Assembly (NCBI GenBank): GCA_037447655.1
Contig: JBBHKE010001206.1
Span: 51,478 to 115,477 of the forward strand
Length of the DNA stretch: 64,000 nt
Direction: 5' to 3'
From: Zygnema cylindricum
Lineage: Eukaryota; Streptophyta; Zygnematophyceae; Zygnematales; Zygnemataceae
Part shown: one piece after another, positions 1 to 10,735 of the stretch
How positions within the stretch are numbered: position 1 is the stretch's first letter
How the letters are laid out: each line of letters opens with the position of its first letter
Notes under the pieces: model-generated
The model's input: only the letters and a program-made list of their open reading frames with translations
Databases searched by the model: none
Told to the model about the DNA's origin: nothing
Made by a program: the position numbers and the translations under genes

Positions 1-1150
1 TCTCTCTTATCCAATTCTTATTCTCCTCTCTACTCTCCCTCTATCCCTATGTTTCTCCCGACTAACCTCTTATAAGTATGAGTTCTTGTTGAGCATTTGT
101 TAAACCACCTCTTAAATATGCATTGTCACCAAAGAGATTTTTTCTCCCTGCCTTCCTCTTCCCTTTGTCTCCCTCTTCTCTATGTTTTTCTCTTCTCTCT
201 CTTCTTATACTGCCCCAGTTTCTCTCTTTCTCTCCCTCTCTTTCTCCTCCCTATCTCCCTCCTCTCTCTCCTCTTACACTCCCCCAATTTGTCTCTTTCT
301 CTACCTCTTTTTTCCACTCTGTCTCCATGTCTTCCTGTCTCTCTCCTTTTATTCTCGCCCGATTTCTCGTTTTCTCTCCCACTCTCAGCCCTCTTTGTAT
401 CCCTATCTCCCTCTCATCTCTCCTCTTATTCTTAACCTATTCTCTCTCTCTCTCCCTCGTCTTCCTCTCTATCTCCCTTTTCTCTCTCCTCTTATTCTCC
501 TCCAATTCCTCTCCTTCTCTCCCTCTCTCTCTCCTATTTGTCTCCCTCTTTTCCTATCTCCTCTTATATTCCCCCAAATTTGTTCTCTCTCTCTCTTGCC
601 TCTTTGTCTCCTTGTCGTCCTTCTCTCTCTCTTCTCCTCCCCAATTTTTTCTCTTTTCCTCTATCACTCCCTCCACTTTATCTCCATGTATCCTTCTTCT
701 CTGTCCTTTTATTCACCCCCAATTTCTCTTTTCTCTCCCTCTCTCCCTTCTCTTGTGTCTCCATGTCCCCCTCTTCGTTCTCATCTTATTTTCCCCAATT
801 TCTCTCTCTCTTTCCCTCCCTTTGTTCTTAGTCTTCCTCTTCTCTCTGCTCTTATTCTCCCCCGATTTCTCCTTTTCTTTCCATCTCTCCCTCCTCTCTG
901 TCTCCCTATCTCCCTCTTCTCTCTCTTTTGATTCCCCATCGATTTCTCTCTTTCTCTCCCTCTCTGTTTCCGTTTCTCCCTTCTCTCTCCTCTTATTCTC
1001 CCCTTATTTTTATCTTTCTCTCCCTCATTTGTGTCATTGTCTCACTCTTCTCCTCTTATTCTCTCCCTTCTCGCCCTCCTCTCTATCTTTCTATGTCTTT
1101 CTCTATCCTCTCCCTCCATCTCTCCCTCTCCTTTCCTCTCTTCCTATGTC
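1..1150. repeat. Pyrimidine-rich (CT) minisatellite tract
   Basis: Almost pure C/T on the plus strand. A loose unit of roughly 70-90 bases recurs, alternating runs such as ctcctcttattctccccc with tctctctttctctccctc. Long open frames run through it in several phases only because the composition avoids stop codons. The predicted peptides are Ser/Leu/Pro/Phe low complexity, so I do not call a gene. Confidence 0.85.
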
Positions 1151-1153
1151 GCT

Positions 1154-1197
1154 ATTAGTTTGGGACAATCACCGTATTAGTTTGGGACAATCACCGT
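1154..1197. repeat. 22-bp direct repeat, two copies
   Basis: A 22-base unit beginning attagtttgggacaatcacc occurs twice head to tail and marks the edge of the CT-rich tract. Confidence 0.9.
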
Positions 1198-1842
1198 AGC
1201 CCGTGGCCTCAGGCTAAAGTAGTTGCGTCCCAAACATACACCGCTAGGGTGGACCTTAGAGAATCACATTGGTTAGATTAGAGAAGAGAGAAGGCATAGA
1301 TAGGTAGATTAAAGAGAGGCAGGTTTAGACAACTTGGATTTGGTTAATAAAATAGGACAACAGAGTACAATTGTTTCATGAACTTTTTACTCTAATAAAG
1401 TTGAATTATCCTCCTAATTCTAATGCTATCTATCTCTATGCAGAGAAAGACTCAGAATAAATGTCATGTCTGAATTAATTGAATTTTATGAATTGTAATG
1501 TCTGTGTGAGATGTTTGTCTCTAATGCCTGCATGCATTTTATATCTCTGTGTGCTTCACCATGTGTGCTTCACCATGTGTGCTTCACCATGCTGTAAAAT
1601 GTGTTCTATGAGTGGTCTTATCACATGATGCCACGTGTCACTATTCAACCACAAACGGTCGTTTTTCTATTGTCGTGTTTTTTGTACTTTTTGTCATGGA
1701 ATCGTCCGTCAGACTCCGCACGTTTGAGTCCGTGACGTCACATAAATAAATCGGGTAGGTTCATTTAAACCGAAATGTATCGATAGGTATCGCCCGAGAT
1801 CGCACAAATCCAACAGTCGCCACGTGTCTCTGCTTTGAATAT
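1198..1842. other. No gene recognised; contains a 14-bp triplet repeat
   Basis: Mixed-composition sequence without a credible ORF. At about 1551-1592 the unit gtgcttcaccatgt is repeated three times. A gccacgtgtc G-box-like core is present near 1630 and again near 1818. Nothing else is recognisable. Confidence 0.6.
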
Positions 1843-2062
1843 CCTCTCTCCCCTCCTATCCTCTCTCCCCTCCTATCCTCTCTCCCCTCCTATCCTCTCT
1901 CTCCTCTTATCCTCTCTCCCCTCCTATCATCTCTCCCTTCTTATCCTCTCTTTCTTCCTATCCTCTCTCCCCTCCTATCCACTATCCCCTCCTATCATCT
2001 ATCCCCTCCTATCCTCTCTCCCCTCTTATCCTCTCTCTCCTCCTATCCTCTCTCCCCTCCTA
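1843..2062. repeat. 17-18-bp CT minisatellite
   Basis: More than ten copies of the unit cctctctcccctcctat with small substitutions. The 83-residue Ser/Pro/Leu open frame over it is a composition artefact. Confidence 0.9.
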
Positions 2063-2089
2063 GACCAGCCACACATGATTTCGTGAAAT

Positions 2090-2386
2090 AGGAAGGAAAA
2101 CGAGAGGAAATGGGGGGGGGGAGTGTTGAAGTACAATTTCATTTATGTAAATAGTGTATTGTACTTTTCAAATGTATAATTGTGCGTACGCTATTTTGAA
2201 TATGGTAGTGTCGTTTCACGTCCCTTTACGTCGTTTCATGTAACCTTCGTGTATGGATACCTTTTGACTATCCAAACACACTTTGTGATCATTCTACTCA
2301 TTCTGTCTTTTAGCTTAGTGTAACATTTTTATTATTAATTACATCCGTCGCACTTGTTCACCCGTACGTCAAAATGTACCTTCACA
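2090..2386 (+). mobile_element. LTR remnant with preceding polypurine tract
   Basis: A purine tract (2090-2123, ending ggggggggggag) is followed directly by TGTTGAAGTACA at 2124. The block closes with TGTACCTTCACA at 2386, which is an imperfect inverted match of its start. Polypurine tract followed by TGTTG is the same arrangement seen at the other copia 3' LTRs in this window. The LTR would be 263 bp. I find no target-site duplication and no matching 5' LTR upstream, so this is the 3' end of a decayed or non-autonomous element. Confidence 0.5.
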
Positions 2387-3237
2387 ATATTTATTGTAGA
2401 TTAATGATTCTTTCATCCTAGATTCCTTTTACTAAATATTCTTTTTGTCCTTTACTCTGCCGTCCACTGACTTTGTCATTGGCCGTCACTATTTATACCT
2501 TTTTGTACTTTGCGGCTTCGATTCTTTTGTGGACGTCGTGTAGTTAGTCCGTTCTATATCTAGAGTTAGGTTTTCGTCTTCATCTTTTGCTTCCACATTC
2601 TCCTTTGCCATGATTATATTCTCTTTCATCTTTGATGTCTTTCTCAGAGTTCTCTCTCTTTTGCCCACCATGCCTTTACCTTCTACAGGGAGGAAGAGGA
2701 AATAAAGGGGGAAAGTGAGAGGAAATAAGATGGAAAGGGAGAGGTTAAAAGGGGATAAGGAGATGAAATTGGGGGGAAAGGGAGAGGATATTGGGAAGAA
2801 GGGAGATAAAATAGAGAGGTAGTGAGATGGAATAGGAGGGGAAAGGAGAAGAAACAAGGGAGAAGGGAGAGAAATAGGGAGGAATAATTAGGGGGAAACG
2901 ATGAAGATAGGAAAAAAAAAAAAAAAGGAAAAAATTCCAAAAATTAGAGCAATTCAATGCAAAAATCAAAAGAAAAAAAATGCATATTTTTACAACTTCG
3001 TTACTTCAATTGTTCGTTATATTTTTTATTCTATTCATTTGATTTTTTTCGTTTTACCTTTTTTTGGTTCCCATCTGTTACGGATAAAAAATAAACTTAA
3101 TTATATTTAAATAAAAAAACCGAAAAAAAAACAAATAAATAAAAAGAATGAAAACAAAAATATTACGAAGAAAATGTAAAATAAGATAAAAATAGGAAAA
3201 GAGAAAAAAAAGGTGGCATTGAGAAAGTGGAAAGCGG
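2387..3237. other. A/T-rich and purine-rich DNA, no gene
   Basis: The stretch 2690-2900 is a G/A-rich tract (repeated ggaaagggagagg-like words). About 2900-3230 is A-rich with long poly-A runs. The minus-strand Phe/Pro/Ser-rich ORFs over it are shadows of composition. Confidence 0.6.
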
Positions 3238-3472
3238 CCATCCTCCCCTCCCTTCTACTCTTTGCCCCCCCTTTCCCCCCCTCCTTCTCCCCTCCCTCCT
3301 CCTCCCTGCATGCCTCTTCCCTCCCCCCCCTCCCCCCCTCTTACCCCCCCTCTTGCCCCTCTTTCCTCCACCCTCTTCCCTCCACCTTCCCCTCCCCCCT
3401 CTCTGCCCCACTTTTCCCCCTCTTTCCTCCACCCTCTTCCCTCCCACCTTCTCCCCTCCCTCCTCCCTGTTA
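3238..3472. repeat. Polypyrimidine C-rich tract
   Basis: Dense ccctccctcc-type sequence, with a partial repeat of a word like tttcctccaccctcttccct. Several overlapping Pro/Ser-rich frames are artefacts. A similar but shorter tract lies at 4280-4640. Confidence 0.8.
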
Positions 3473-3747
3473 CGATTCAATTTGGAGAATCGTTGAATAT
3501 TGGACGCGCGCGATATTGTGGTTCGCGGCGACGTCACTTACTGGAATCGTACGCTTGGAATTTTCGTGCACGTACGGCGCACGAAAGTATTTGTTTGAAG
3601 TTTAGTGGTACACTGCGCACGAAACGTTCTCCTTCCCTTCTCTTCACTTCTCGAAGGAAAGCGCATCAGTCACTTTTCAGCGTAATTTCTCCTTCCTTTG
3701 AGTCTTCCTCCGAGAGGCGCCACCTTAGCTGTTGTATGTCCTGCACT
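3473..3747. other. CG-rich unique stretch, no gene
   Basis: Contains repeated cgtac/gcgcacgaa words like those in the copia LTRs elsewhere in the window. It could be a worn LTR piece, but I cannot define ends. Confidence 0.35.
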
Positions 3748-4080
3748 GCACGTGCTGCTACTTAAGTTAGTTTGTGCAGCTGCACATTTCTAGGCTGCTA
3801 CTTAAGTTAGTTTGTGCAGCTCCACGTTTCTAGGCTGCTACTTAAGTTAGTTTGTGCAGCTGAACGTTTCTAGGCTGCTACTTAAGTTAGTTTGTGCAGC
3901 TGCACGTTTCTAGGCTGCTACTTAAGTTAGTTTGTGCAGCTGCACGTTTCTAGGCTGCTACTTAAGTTAGTTTGTCCGCACGTTTTCTAGGCTGCTACTT
4001 AAGTTCACAGTATAGACGCTTCTAAGAACGCACTTAAGTTAGTTTGTGCGATTGCTGAGCTTAGGCGCTGCTTAAGTTAC
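3748..4080. repeat. 40-bp satellite, about six good copies plus decayed ones
   Basis: The unit (core gctgctacttaagttagttt followed by gtgcagctgcacgtttctag) recurs at exact 40-base steps from about 3757 to 3990. Copies after 3975 are shortened and diverged. Each unit contains the short palindromes cttaag and gcagctgc. No spacers of constant length separate the copies, so it is a satellite and not a CRISPR-like array. Confidence 0.9.
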
Positions 4081-5047
4081 CTTATCGTTGAATAGAAACT
4101 GATAGCTGCAGAAGGAATAACAAATACGGGAAGAGATGATAGCCTTGCTCTCGCCTTCTCTCTTAACCCTCTTGCGGTGGAGAATGAAATCAGCGATGTG
4201 ACCAGTATCATGGACCTGCACAATTTGCACGGGAAAATGTAGGGAAGAGTCGTTTAGCTCAAAGGGGAAACTAGAGGAAAAACCCTCTTTCTCCCTCCTT
4301 CTCCCTCCCTCCCCCCCTCCTTCTCCCCTCCTCCTCCTCCCGCATGCCTCTTCCCCCCCTCCCCCTGCCCCTTTCAAAAATGTCGAAAAAATAAACGAAA
4401 AAATTTAACTATTTGAATTTAGAGAAAGAACCAGAATTGAATTTAAAAATGATTTTTTTCGATTTGAGCGTCTTCTGCTGATCTTTTCAGATTTGGGTTT
4501 CTTTCCTTCATCCTTTCCCTCCCCCTGTTCTCCTCCCTTCCTCCCATGTTCTCCTCCCTCCCTCCCCCCCTCTCCCCCCCTCCCCTCTCCTCCCCTCTCC
4601 TCCCCTCTCCTTCACTCTCCTTCCCTCTCCTCCCACCTCTCCCGAGGGAAAATGTAGGGAGGAGTCGTTTTGCTCAAAGGGAAAATTAGAGGGCCACCGA
4701 CATCAGAGGACTATCCACATCGCGACTATCCAACTCGAGAATACCAAACACAAAATAAACTATTATTGTATATAATAATATTATAACTAGTATAAATTAT
4801 AAAATATATTAATATTATAAACCATCAAGGACTTCAATGGGACACAAGCTGGACAAGGGAAGGAAATCACCGAATCTATAGATTGGAGTAGTAGGGGGGT
4901 ATACATTTTTGGTTTTGGTGCGATCTTCTGCAATTTATTTGTACAGGCAAAGATTTACTTGTACCGGCAGACTTTTACAGATTCACATTTTGTGACGTGA
5001 CGTGATGCAACAAATCGAAGTGTACAAAATCTGATAACAATTCTGTA
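4081..5047. other. Mixed and pyrimidine-rich DNA, no gene
   Basis: Holds a second CT-rich tract (4280-4640) and an AT-rich patch (4760-4830) of tata/atat words. The sequence gggaaaatgtagggaggagtcg near 4650 repeats a phrase near 4230, suggesting a local duplication around the CT tract. No credible coding region. Confidence 0.5.
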
Positions 5048-5223
5048 GAAATTGATGGTTCTTTTAGTATTTTCAAGGTCTAAAATAAAAGTGCAGAAAG
5101 AGAAGCCAAGGCAGTCTGACTCTAACTTCTCTCTCTAATTCTCACACTTGTTCCAGTCATTGAGAAGTTGGAGAGGAAGCAAGTGTCATGGATGCCTATG
5201 CTATTCAGAGATTTACGAGGTAT
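5048..5223 (+). mobile_element. Left part of a plus-strand copia LTR, split by element A
   Basis: Matches, base order preserved, the start of the B-type LTRs seen at 63139 and 63645: a ttgat start, then a tattttc..aggtct word, the gcagtctg..tct motif, the cacacttg..c.agtca motif and catgg.tgcct. It stops at 5223, where element A begins. The missing remainder resumes at 12653. The split shows that A inserted into an older LTR. Confidence 0.75.
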
Positions 5224-6080
5224 TGCAATTCTGTGGTCTCCATTGACCCAGAGAATGAGCAGCCTATCTAAAGCCTCTAGGATAATATTTGCCCCTTCTA
5301 CTTTCCCGCTGAATAAGCGCCGCCCTGGCACACAAATATTTTGACCACACTCACCCTTGTGAGGACAAGACTCCCCTGAGTCAAACGCAAAAAGAATCAC
5401 TAAATTTGCTCCCCTGAGCAGTAAGTTATGGTTGGTCAAAGATGACCTTTATAGTTACAAGCTCTCTTAGAGAGAGGTACCTAAATTTCACTAAGTCCTG
5501 GTTTTCCTACTTACGACTGCCTACTACTAAACCGTAGTCCAATAGAAACACTATATAGTACAAGAAGGTACATTAGGCGAGGTACTTATTGTACGGCTAT
5601 TGTACGACATGGCTTTCAAAGTGACACCTGTCAAAACGCGAGCCATGGTTCCTCCTCCCATCTTCTTCAGTATCCAATAGTATGGTGCCACGTGGCGTCG
5701 CGTGACGCTATCCCCAAAGGCTGCCGAAAAGTTTATTGCGGGTGGCGTCTGCAATTGTGGCCGTCTGATCATTTGTATTTATGCGGCTTCGATTCGCTTC
5801 CATGCATGAATTGATTAATGCGTGTTTTCGTTAGTTGCTGCAAATTAGCGCGTTTAACAAATACATAAATATGCGTGAAACGAAATATGTATATCGTTTC
5901 ATTAGTGCCTTAATGGATAAGGCTAAGGGCAGTATTTTGCTACAAATAGTAAAATACCTTTTATTTCAATTTCTCTCCTAAATGACGCGGCAGCCATGGC
6001 GTGCCTTTGGTTCTCTCTTTCTCTCTTTTTACATTCTAACTTAACTATAGAGGTGAACTATTAATTACCTTTTTTCAACA
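5224..6080 (-). repeat. 3' LTR of copia A
   Basis: On the minus strand it starts TGTTGAAAAAAGG and ends AATTGCA, giving TG...CA termini. It aligns end to end with 11698-12652 but lacks a 43-base stretch (holding a tRNA-like T-arm) after 5923, and also lacks the internal duplication near 11735-11805. Conserved inner blocks (cctctaggataa, gctcccctgagcag) are shared with the B-type LTR family. Confidence 0.9.
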
Positions 6081-6092
6081 CTCCCCTTAATT
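6081..6092 (-). other. Polypurine tract of copia A
   Basis: The minus strand reads taaggggag immediately before the LTR TGTTG start. This is the plus-strand DNA priming site used in LTR-retrotransposon replication. Confidence 0.8.
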
Positions 6093-8165
6093 CTTAGTCA
6101 ATTTTTAATTTTAATCCACGGTTTTCTTTATGATAAATCAACTTAGGGGAAGGTATTGGTTTTGTCATCATGTCTGCAATCATTTCTTTATCAGTTTTAT
6201 GAACCAGTTTAATGATTTTATTTTCAACCTTCTCTTTGACAAAGCTTAGTCTAATATCATATGCTTAGCTTTGAAGTGATGTTTCGGATTAGCTACAATA
6301 GAGATAGCAGCTTGATTATCACAAAAAACATTCTGAGTTCATGTCTTCATGAACCCAAGTTCTTCAAGAAGAGATTTCACCCACATTAATTCTTTGGTGG
6401 CATCACATGAAGCCATATATTCAGCCTCCATAGTGGACAGAGCAATTACTTTTTGTTGCTTGCAACTCCAACAGCATGCACCAGATCCAATTTGCAACAC
6501 ATATCCAGTCGTACACCGCCTTAAAGGCACATCTCCATTAGTGGCATCACTCCTGGTTGTGATGTCAGTGTACTCCCCTCCCAAATGCAACCACAAATCC
6601 CTTGTCCCCACCAAATACCTCATCACCCTTTTGGCAGCCTCATTGTCTCTCTTTCTTGGTTCATTTAGACTCTTGTTGAGGACTCCTACCGCTCCAGCTA
6701 TATCCGGTCGGGTACATTTTATAAAATATATTAAACTGCCTACAATCTGTCGATAAGGGATATTTTTCCATAAATCTTATTTCTATCTCATCTATCTCAT
6801 CATTAATGATCAATATTCCTCCCTGTTCACTCCCCTCACACACTTTCTTCAAATCTATGGGAGTAGTACATCCGTTTGCTTTCTCCATTTCAAATTTTTC
6901 TAGCATATTACCAATTGTTTCTTTTTGGGTGAGTCTTATAATCCTATTACCTCTATCTCTTTCCATTTGAATTCCCAAAATGTACTTTGTTTCGCCGAGA
7001 TCTTTCATGTCAAAGCGACTTCTAAGATCCCGTTTAAGTTGGTTAATTTTATCTAAGGACTTACTTAAGACCAACAAATCATCCACATAAATAGCAATAA
7101 ATATCACATTATCTTCATCCTGAAATAAATATATGGAGTGATCTGAACTAATTTTGATATACCCAAAACCGGTCAGAAATTCGTCAAGCTTTATATTCCA
7201 TTGTCGCGGGGCTTGCTTAAGCCCATAGAGTGATTTTATCAATTTGCAAACTTTGTTTTCTTCCCCACTTTCCACGAATCCTTCCGGTTGCCTTATATTA
7301 ATTTCTTCTTCCAACTCTCCGTGCAAAAAGGTCGTTTTAATATCCATCTTGTGTATTTCCATATCCTCCGCTGCAGAAGGAAATCAAACTACAGATGCAA
7401 AGGTTTCTTCGTAGACTATCCCCTCTTTCTGAGTATATCTTTTTGCAACTAACCTAGCTTTGTGCCTCTCAATGGTATTATCCAGGTTTAATTTAAGTTT
7501 AAAAATCCACTTACATCCGATCGTCTTTCGGTCCGGTGGACAATCTACCAACTCCCATGTGTTGGCTTCCATGATAGAGTCCATTTTTTCATTTATAGCT
7601 GTGATCCACCGGCTACTTTCTAGAGTGTTTATGGCCTCTAAGTATGTCTGAGGTTCATCAGGGTGAGACATCTTTGTGAGTTGGTTATTTACTTGTCTTT
7701 TTTTAAGTCTTTTACTACTTCTTTTTCCCCCTTCAAAATGAGACGCCGGTATGGAAGGCATCCTTGGGTTTCGTTTAGAGGGATTTTCAGCTCCCCTATC
7801 TTCCAATTCCGATGTCTCATCAAGTTCCTCATCGGTTTTCACTTCGTATTGTGGCGTTGCCTCGGATGTTGTCCTTTCTTCCTTCTCCTTTGGTAAATCT
7901 GCAGATTTTTGTTTTTCTCCCTCTTCTTTCTCTTCATTTTCAAAGTCAAAGTCAGAAAACTGATCTGTTTCAAATCTGATTTTGACTTCCTTATTATATT
8001 TGAATGGATCAATGGACTTCTCTTCATTCATCACCACTATGTGTTTTACCAAAATTATATCTCTTTTTTTCAAGTCATACACTCGATATCCTTTTGTGCT
8101 CTCATCATATCCTACAAGTGAAATTCTATAGGCTCCATTGCCACACAGAATTCGCAGGTCCAAAG
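6093..8165 (-). pseudogene. Copia A pol remnant: end of integrase, reverse transcriptase, RNase H
   Basis: Reading leftwards from 8163, the integrase C-terminal linker appears (GYDESTKGYRVYD) with an acidic Lys/Glu-rich spacer. The reverse transcriptase follows: W(I)..I..K...I..N.TWELV, KWIFKLKLN, HKARLVAKRYTQKEG, MDIKTTFLHGELEE and the catalytic IAIYVDDLLVLSKS near 7090. RNase H comes last, with GYVLQIGSGACCWSC and STMEAEYMA (6340-6626), then a decayed VFCDNQAAISIV block to about 6150. A stop and phase change near 7380, another frameshift near 6800-6660 and further breaks make it non-functional. Copia order IN-RT-RH is clear. Most of the integrase and the protease are missing because B sits immediately upstream. 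Confidence 0.9.
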
Positions 8166-8189
8166 GAAGCTAATCTAGATAGTGCCGAC

Positions 8190-9426
8190 TCCAACTTGAT
8201 ATAAACCCAAATGATTGACCCCTTGACAATCATAACCCCATTAAAGCTTCACCCCTGTGAAGTAAGACTTTCTGTGTGCTCAGTTCCACCACAGAATGCA
8301 ATGTTAGAATATCATATTTGGACACATTCCCCCACTTTGACTTTTCCTTGGAAATGCAGCCACCCAGGCAGGCAAAATCTCTGACCGACTACACCCCTAT
8401 ATAGCTTGGACTCCCCTGAGTCCGCAGCAACAAAAATCACTGAAATTGGTCAACTGAGTTGATAGTTATGGCTGGCCAAAGTTTGCCATTTATACAAGGT
8501 GCTCTCTGGGAGAGTCAGCTACCTACCCGAAATATTCTAAGTCCTAAACCCCTCTCTAAACCCTCTAGTACTGAGGTACGGACCAATCACATTACTGTAT
8601 AGTACATAAAGGTACAAATGCCGGTGTACCTTTTGTACGGACATCGTACGACATGGCTAATAAGTTAACAAATGTCCTATCCAGATTCGCTCTTGTATTC
8701 TCCGGAATTCCTGCCTCCAAATCTTATCTCTCCACGTGGCGCCAGGTCATGCCGCGTCAGAAAACGGTACCGTACAATAAAGTACAAGTGCCGGAGTACT
8801 TTCTGTACGTACATTGTACGATGTCGCCATAGTGCGACATTTGTCACTCCCGAATTTGTTTTCTGCCGTTCCGGAAATTCCGTAATCCCGTACGATGTTG
8901 CCACGTGTCATCCGGGTGGCGGCGTCTGCACACTGCCAAATTTTCCTTTCCGCGATGTCGGCGCTTACCACAGCCGTCTGATTTACATCGTAACTAAAAC
9001 GGACCGTCGAAATAAATGTCCGTACTATTTATTTCGTCCGATGCTAAAAGTACAACTGTTTCTATGCCCTGAATACCGTAATCCAGTTAAATGGAATTCC
9101 CTACCTGTAACTATATAAATATCTATCAAACCCTATATGTACTAGCACTAGTCCTAGACTAAATGGACAAAGCTAACGTCTACGGGACGGTTCACCGACG
9201 GTAGGTACCAGGATCAATTCCTGGGTCTGTCAAATACCATTTTGGTAAACATACCTATATTATCTATTCCTGTCTCTTTGGAGAGCTTAGGCAGCCATGG
9301 CTCTAGCTCCCTCTCCAGCCTTTAGTGACTACGACAAGTGTGGGGGCTTGGAGAAGGGAGTCAGGGGCAGACTGCCTCCACTCTTTTCTATCTAATAAAG
9401 ACCTAGAAAATACCCAAATATCAACA
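8190..9426 (-). repeat. 3' LTR of copia B
   Basis: On the minus strand it begins TGTTGATATTTGGG at 9426. The same start is found on the plus strand at 63139 and 63645. It shares blocks in the same order with the split LTR 5048-5223/12653-13473, and more distantly with the A LTRs. It contains gccacgtg G-box cores and many gtacg words. ORFs on both strands over it (8672-9118 and reverse) are not supported as genes. Confidence 0.75.
9154..9229 (+). other. tRNA-like segment inside the B LTR
   Basis: A perfect 5-bp T-arm is present: CCAGG, loop ATCAATT, CCTGG (9208-9224), matching a pol III B-box core (GGATCAATTCC). About 50 bases upstream is an A-box-like ctagactaaatggac. The same pair recurs in the split LTR (12690-12780, minus) and at the window end (63951-63968, minus). 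It lies antisense to the element. No full cloverleaf forms, so it is tRNA-derived rather than a tRNA gene. Confidence 0.5.
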
Positions 9427-9429
9427 CTA

Positions 9430-10735
9430 CCCTTATTTTCTAGTCTACTTCCTTTCAACTATTACAAACAAAATAAACAAAACACTCCCTCCCCTTTTTC
9501 CTTTTTCTTTTCTTTTTCCTTTTATATAACTTATGAAATATGCTCTCGTATTTAAAACAATGCATTAGATGAAATGAAATAATAATTGCATCACACATTT
9601 CATTTAGCATCCCACTTATCATAAATCCGAGTGAAGATTTTATCAACCTCATCTCTTTTCCATCCACACTAAATCTGATTTCCCTCTTGCAATTCAAACA
9701 GCCAGCCCCATCTCCAATCTGCAACACACATCTTGAGGCTAACCCTTTTACAGGCACACCTTCATAAATGTCATCACTCCCTTTAGTGATGTCAAACCTA
9801 TTACCCCCAAAACATGAACTTTCCTCACTCTCTCCCATGGATTTCTTTCCACTCTCACTTTCTAAATTTATTCCCAATAAATATTTATCCTCCCCTAAAC
9901 CTTTCATTAAATATTCCTCTTCTTCCTTATCCTTTAAAACCCCTTCTAGTTTCACTTCTCCCCTTTCCTCGGAATCCATTGAAGTTTCCCTTTCCGACCA
10001 GTTTTCTAATTCCAAAATACCTATAAAATTATCCTCATTAATTTTATTTTTCCCGTTTTCACTTAGGGATCCTAGTTCTGACTTTATCATTTCTAAGTCA
10101 TACACTTTACACTCCTCACCATCCTCAAGTACCTCCTCTCTCTTTACTTCCCTTATACCTCCAAAAGCACACTGTTGCCTTCGTGGAATTTCTGTGTACT
10201 TTTCTCTCTTCTCCATTCTACCGATGTGAAGAAGCTCCAAGATTTTTTCATCCTCTTTCTCCTCTTCCCCTTCTTCCTCCTCATTCACACTCCAACTTCT
10301 GAGTTCTTCCAAACGAGGACACTCGTCCATATAGTGACCCAGTTTCCTACAAGCGAAGCAAACCCCTTGTTTCAAAGCTCCCCTTTCTTTTCCTCTCCCT
10401 CTCTTTCCACCAAAGTTCCATAAGGTTTACCTTTGTCTTTCTTCCTCTCATCACGCTTCTGCTCGTCACCGCTGTTCCTCACATCACGCTTCCGCCAATC
10501 ACCACCAGCTGTAAATGCAGTCACCCTCTCACTTCCCCTACGAAGCTCCAAGGTGCTTTCCCTCACAAGAATTATCCCCATGGTAATGCATCCAAGTCCA
10601 TGAGGAGACATCCATTCCCTGCATACGGTAAATGATGTCTTCGTACTCATATGGGAGCTTCATGATTAGTGTATTAATCTTTCTCTCCTCAGATTCTACA
10701 TATCCCGCACTAGCAAGTTCAACATAATCCTCCTA
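9430..10735 (-). pseudogene. Copia B interior: gag tail, zinc knuckle, RNase H fragment
   Basis: From 10735 leftwards the sequence repeats the C-terminal half of a copia gag (the INTLIMKLPYEYEDII motif, then RESTLELRRGSERV). It then has a CCHC zinc knuckle (CFACRKLGHYMDECP, 10360-10319), a nucleic-acid binding motif of the mature nucleocapsid. A long Glu/Lys-rich tail follows and passes straight into an RNase H fragment (CVLQIGDGAGCLNCK, about 9757-9700). Protease, integrase and reverse transcriptase are deleted. The 306-residue frame from 10375 to 9455 is therefore a deletion fusion, not a designed gene. Confidence 0.75.

Larger units (their letters stand above)
8190..10735 (-). mobile_element. 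Copia B, 5'-truncated, nested in copia A
   Basis: A B-type 3' LTR (about 8190-9426) is preceded on the minus strand by a polypurine-like tract (aaataagggtag) and an interior that runs gag, zinc knuckle, RNase H fragment. No 5' LTR is present. The junction with A gag near 10735 has the repeated word gaggaggattatgt on one side and aggaggattatgtt on the other, which suggests a microhomology join. The left edge of the LTR is approximate. Confidence 0.65.

Noticed and set aside
97-1199. Long overlapping ORFs of up to 358 residues in three frames
   Set aside because: Pure C/T composition removes stop codons; the peptides are low complexity with no start context or domain.
2124-2386. Complete solo LTR insertion
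   Set aside because: A polypurine tract precedes it and no target duplication is present, so it is better read as a 3' end remnant.
3748-4080. CRISPR-like array
   Set aside because: Units are contiguous without unique spacers and the DNA is clearly eukaryotic.
8672-9118. 148-residue ORF in the copia B LTR
   Set aside because: Lies within LTR sequence that is not kept open in the homologous LTR at 12653-13473.
9236-9420. Independent SINE with tRNA head and conserved body
   Set aside because: The same body begins with TGTTGATA next to a polypurine tract and continues into other LTR blocks at four places, so it is part of an LTR family rather than a separate SINE.
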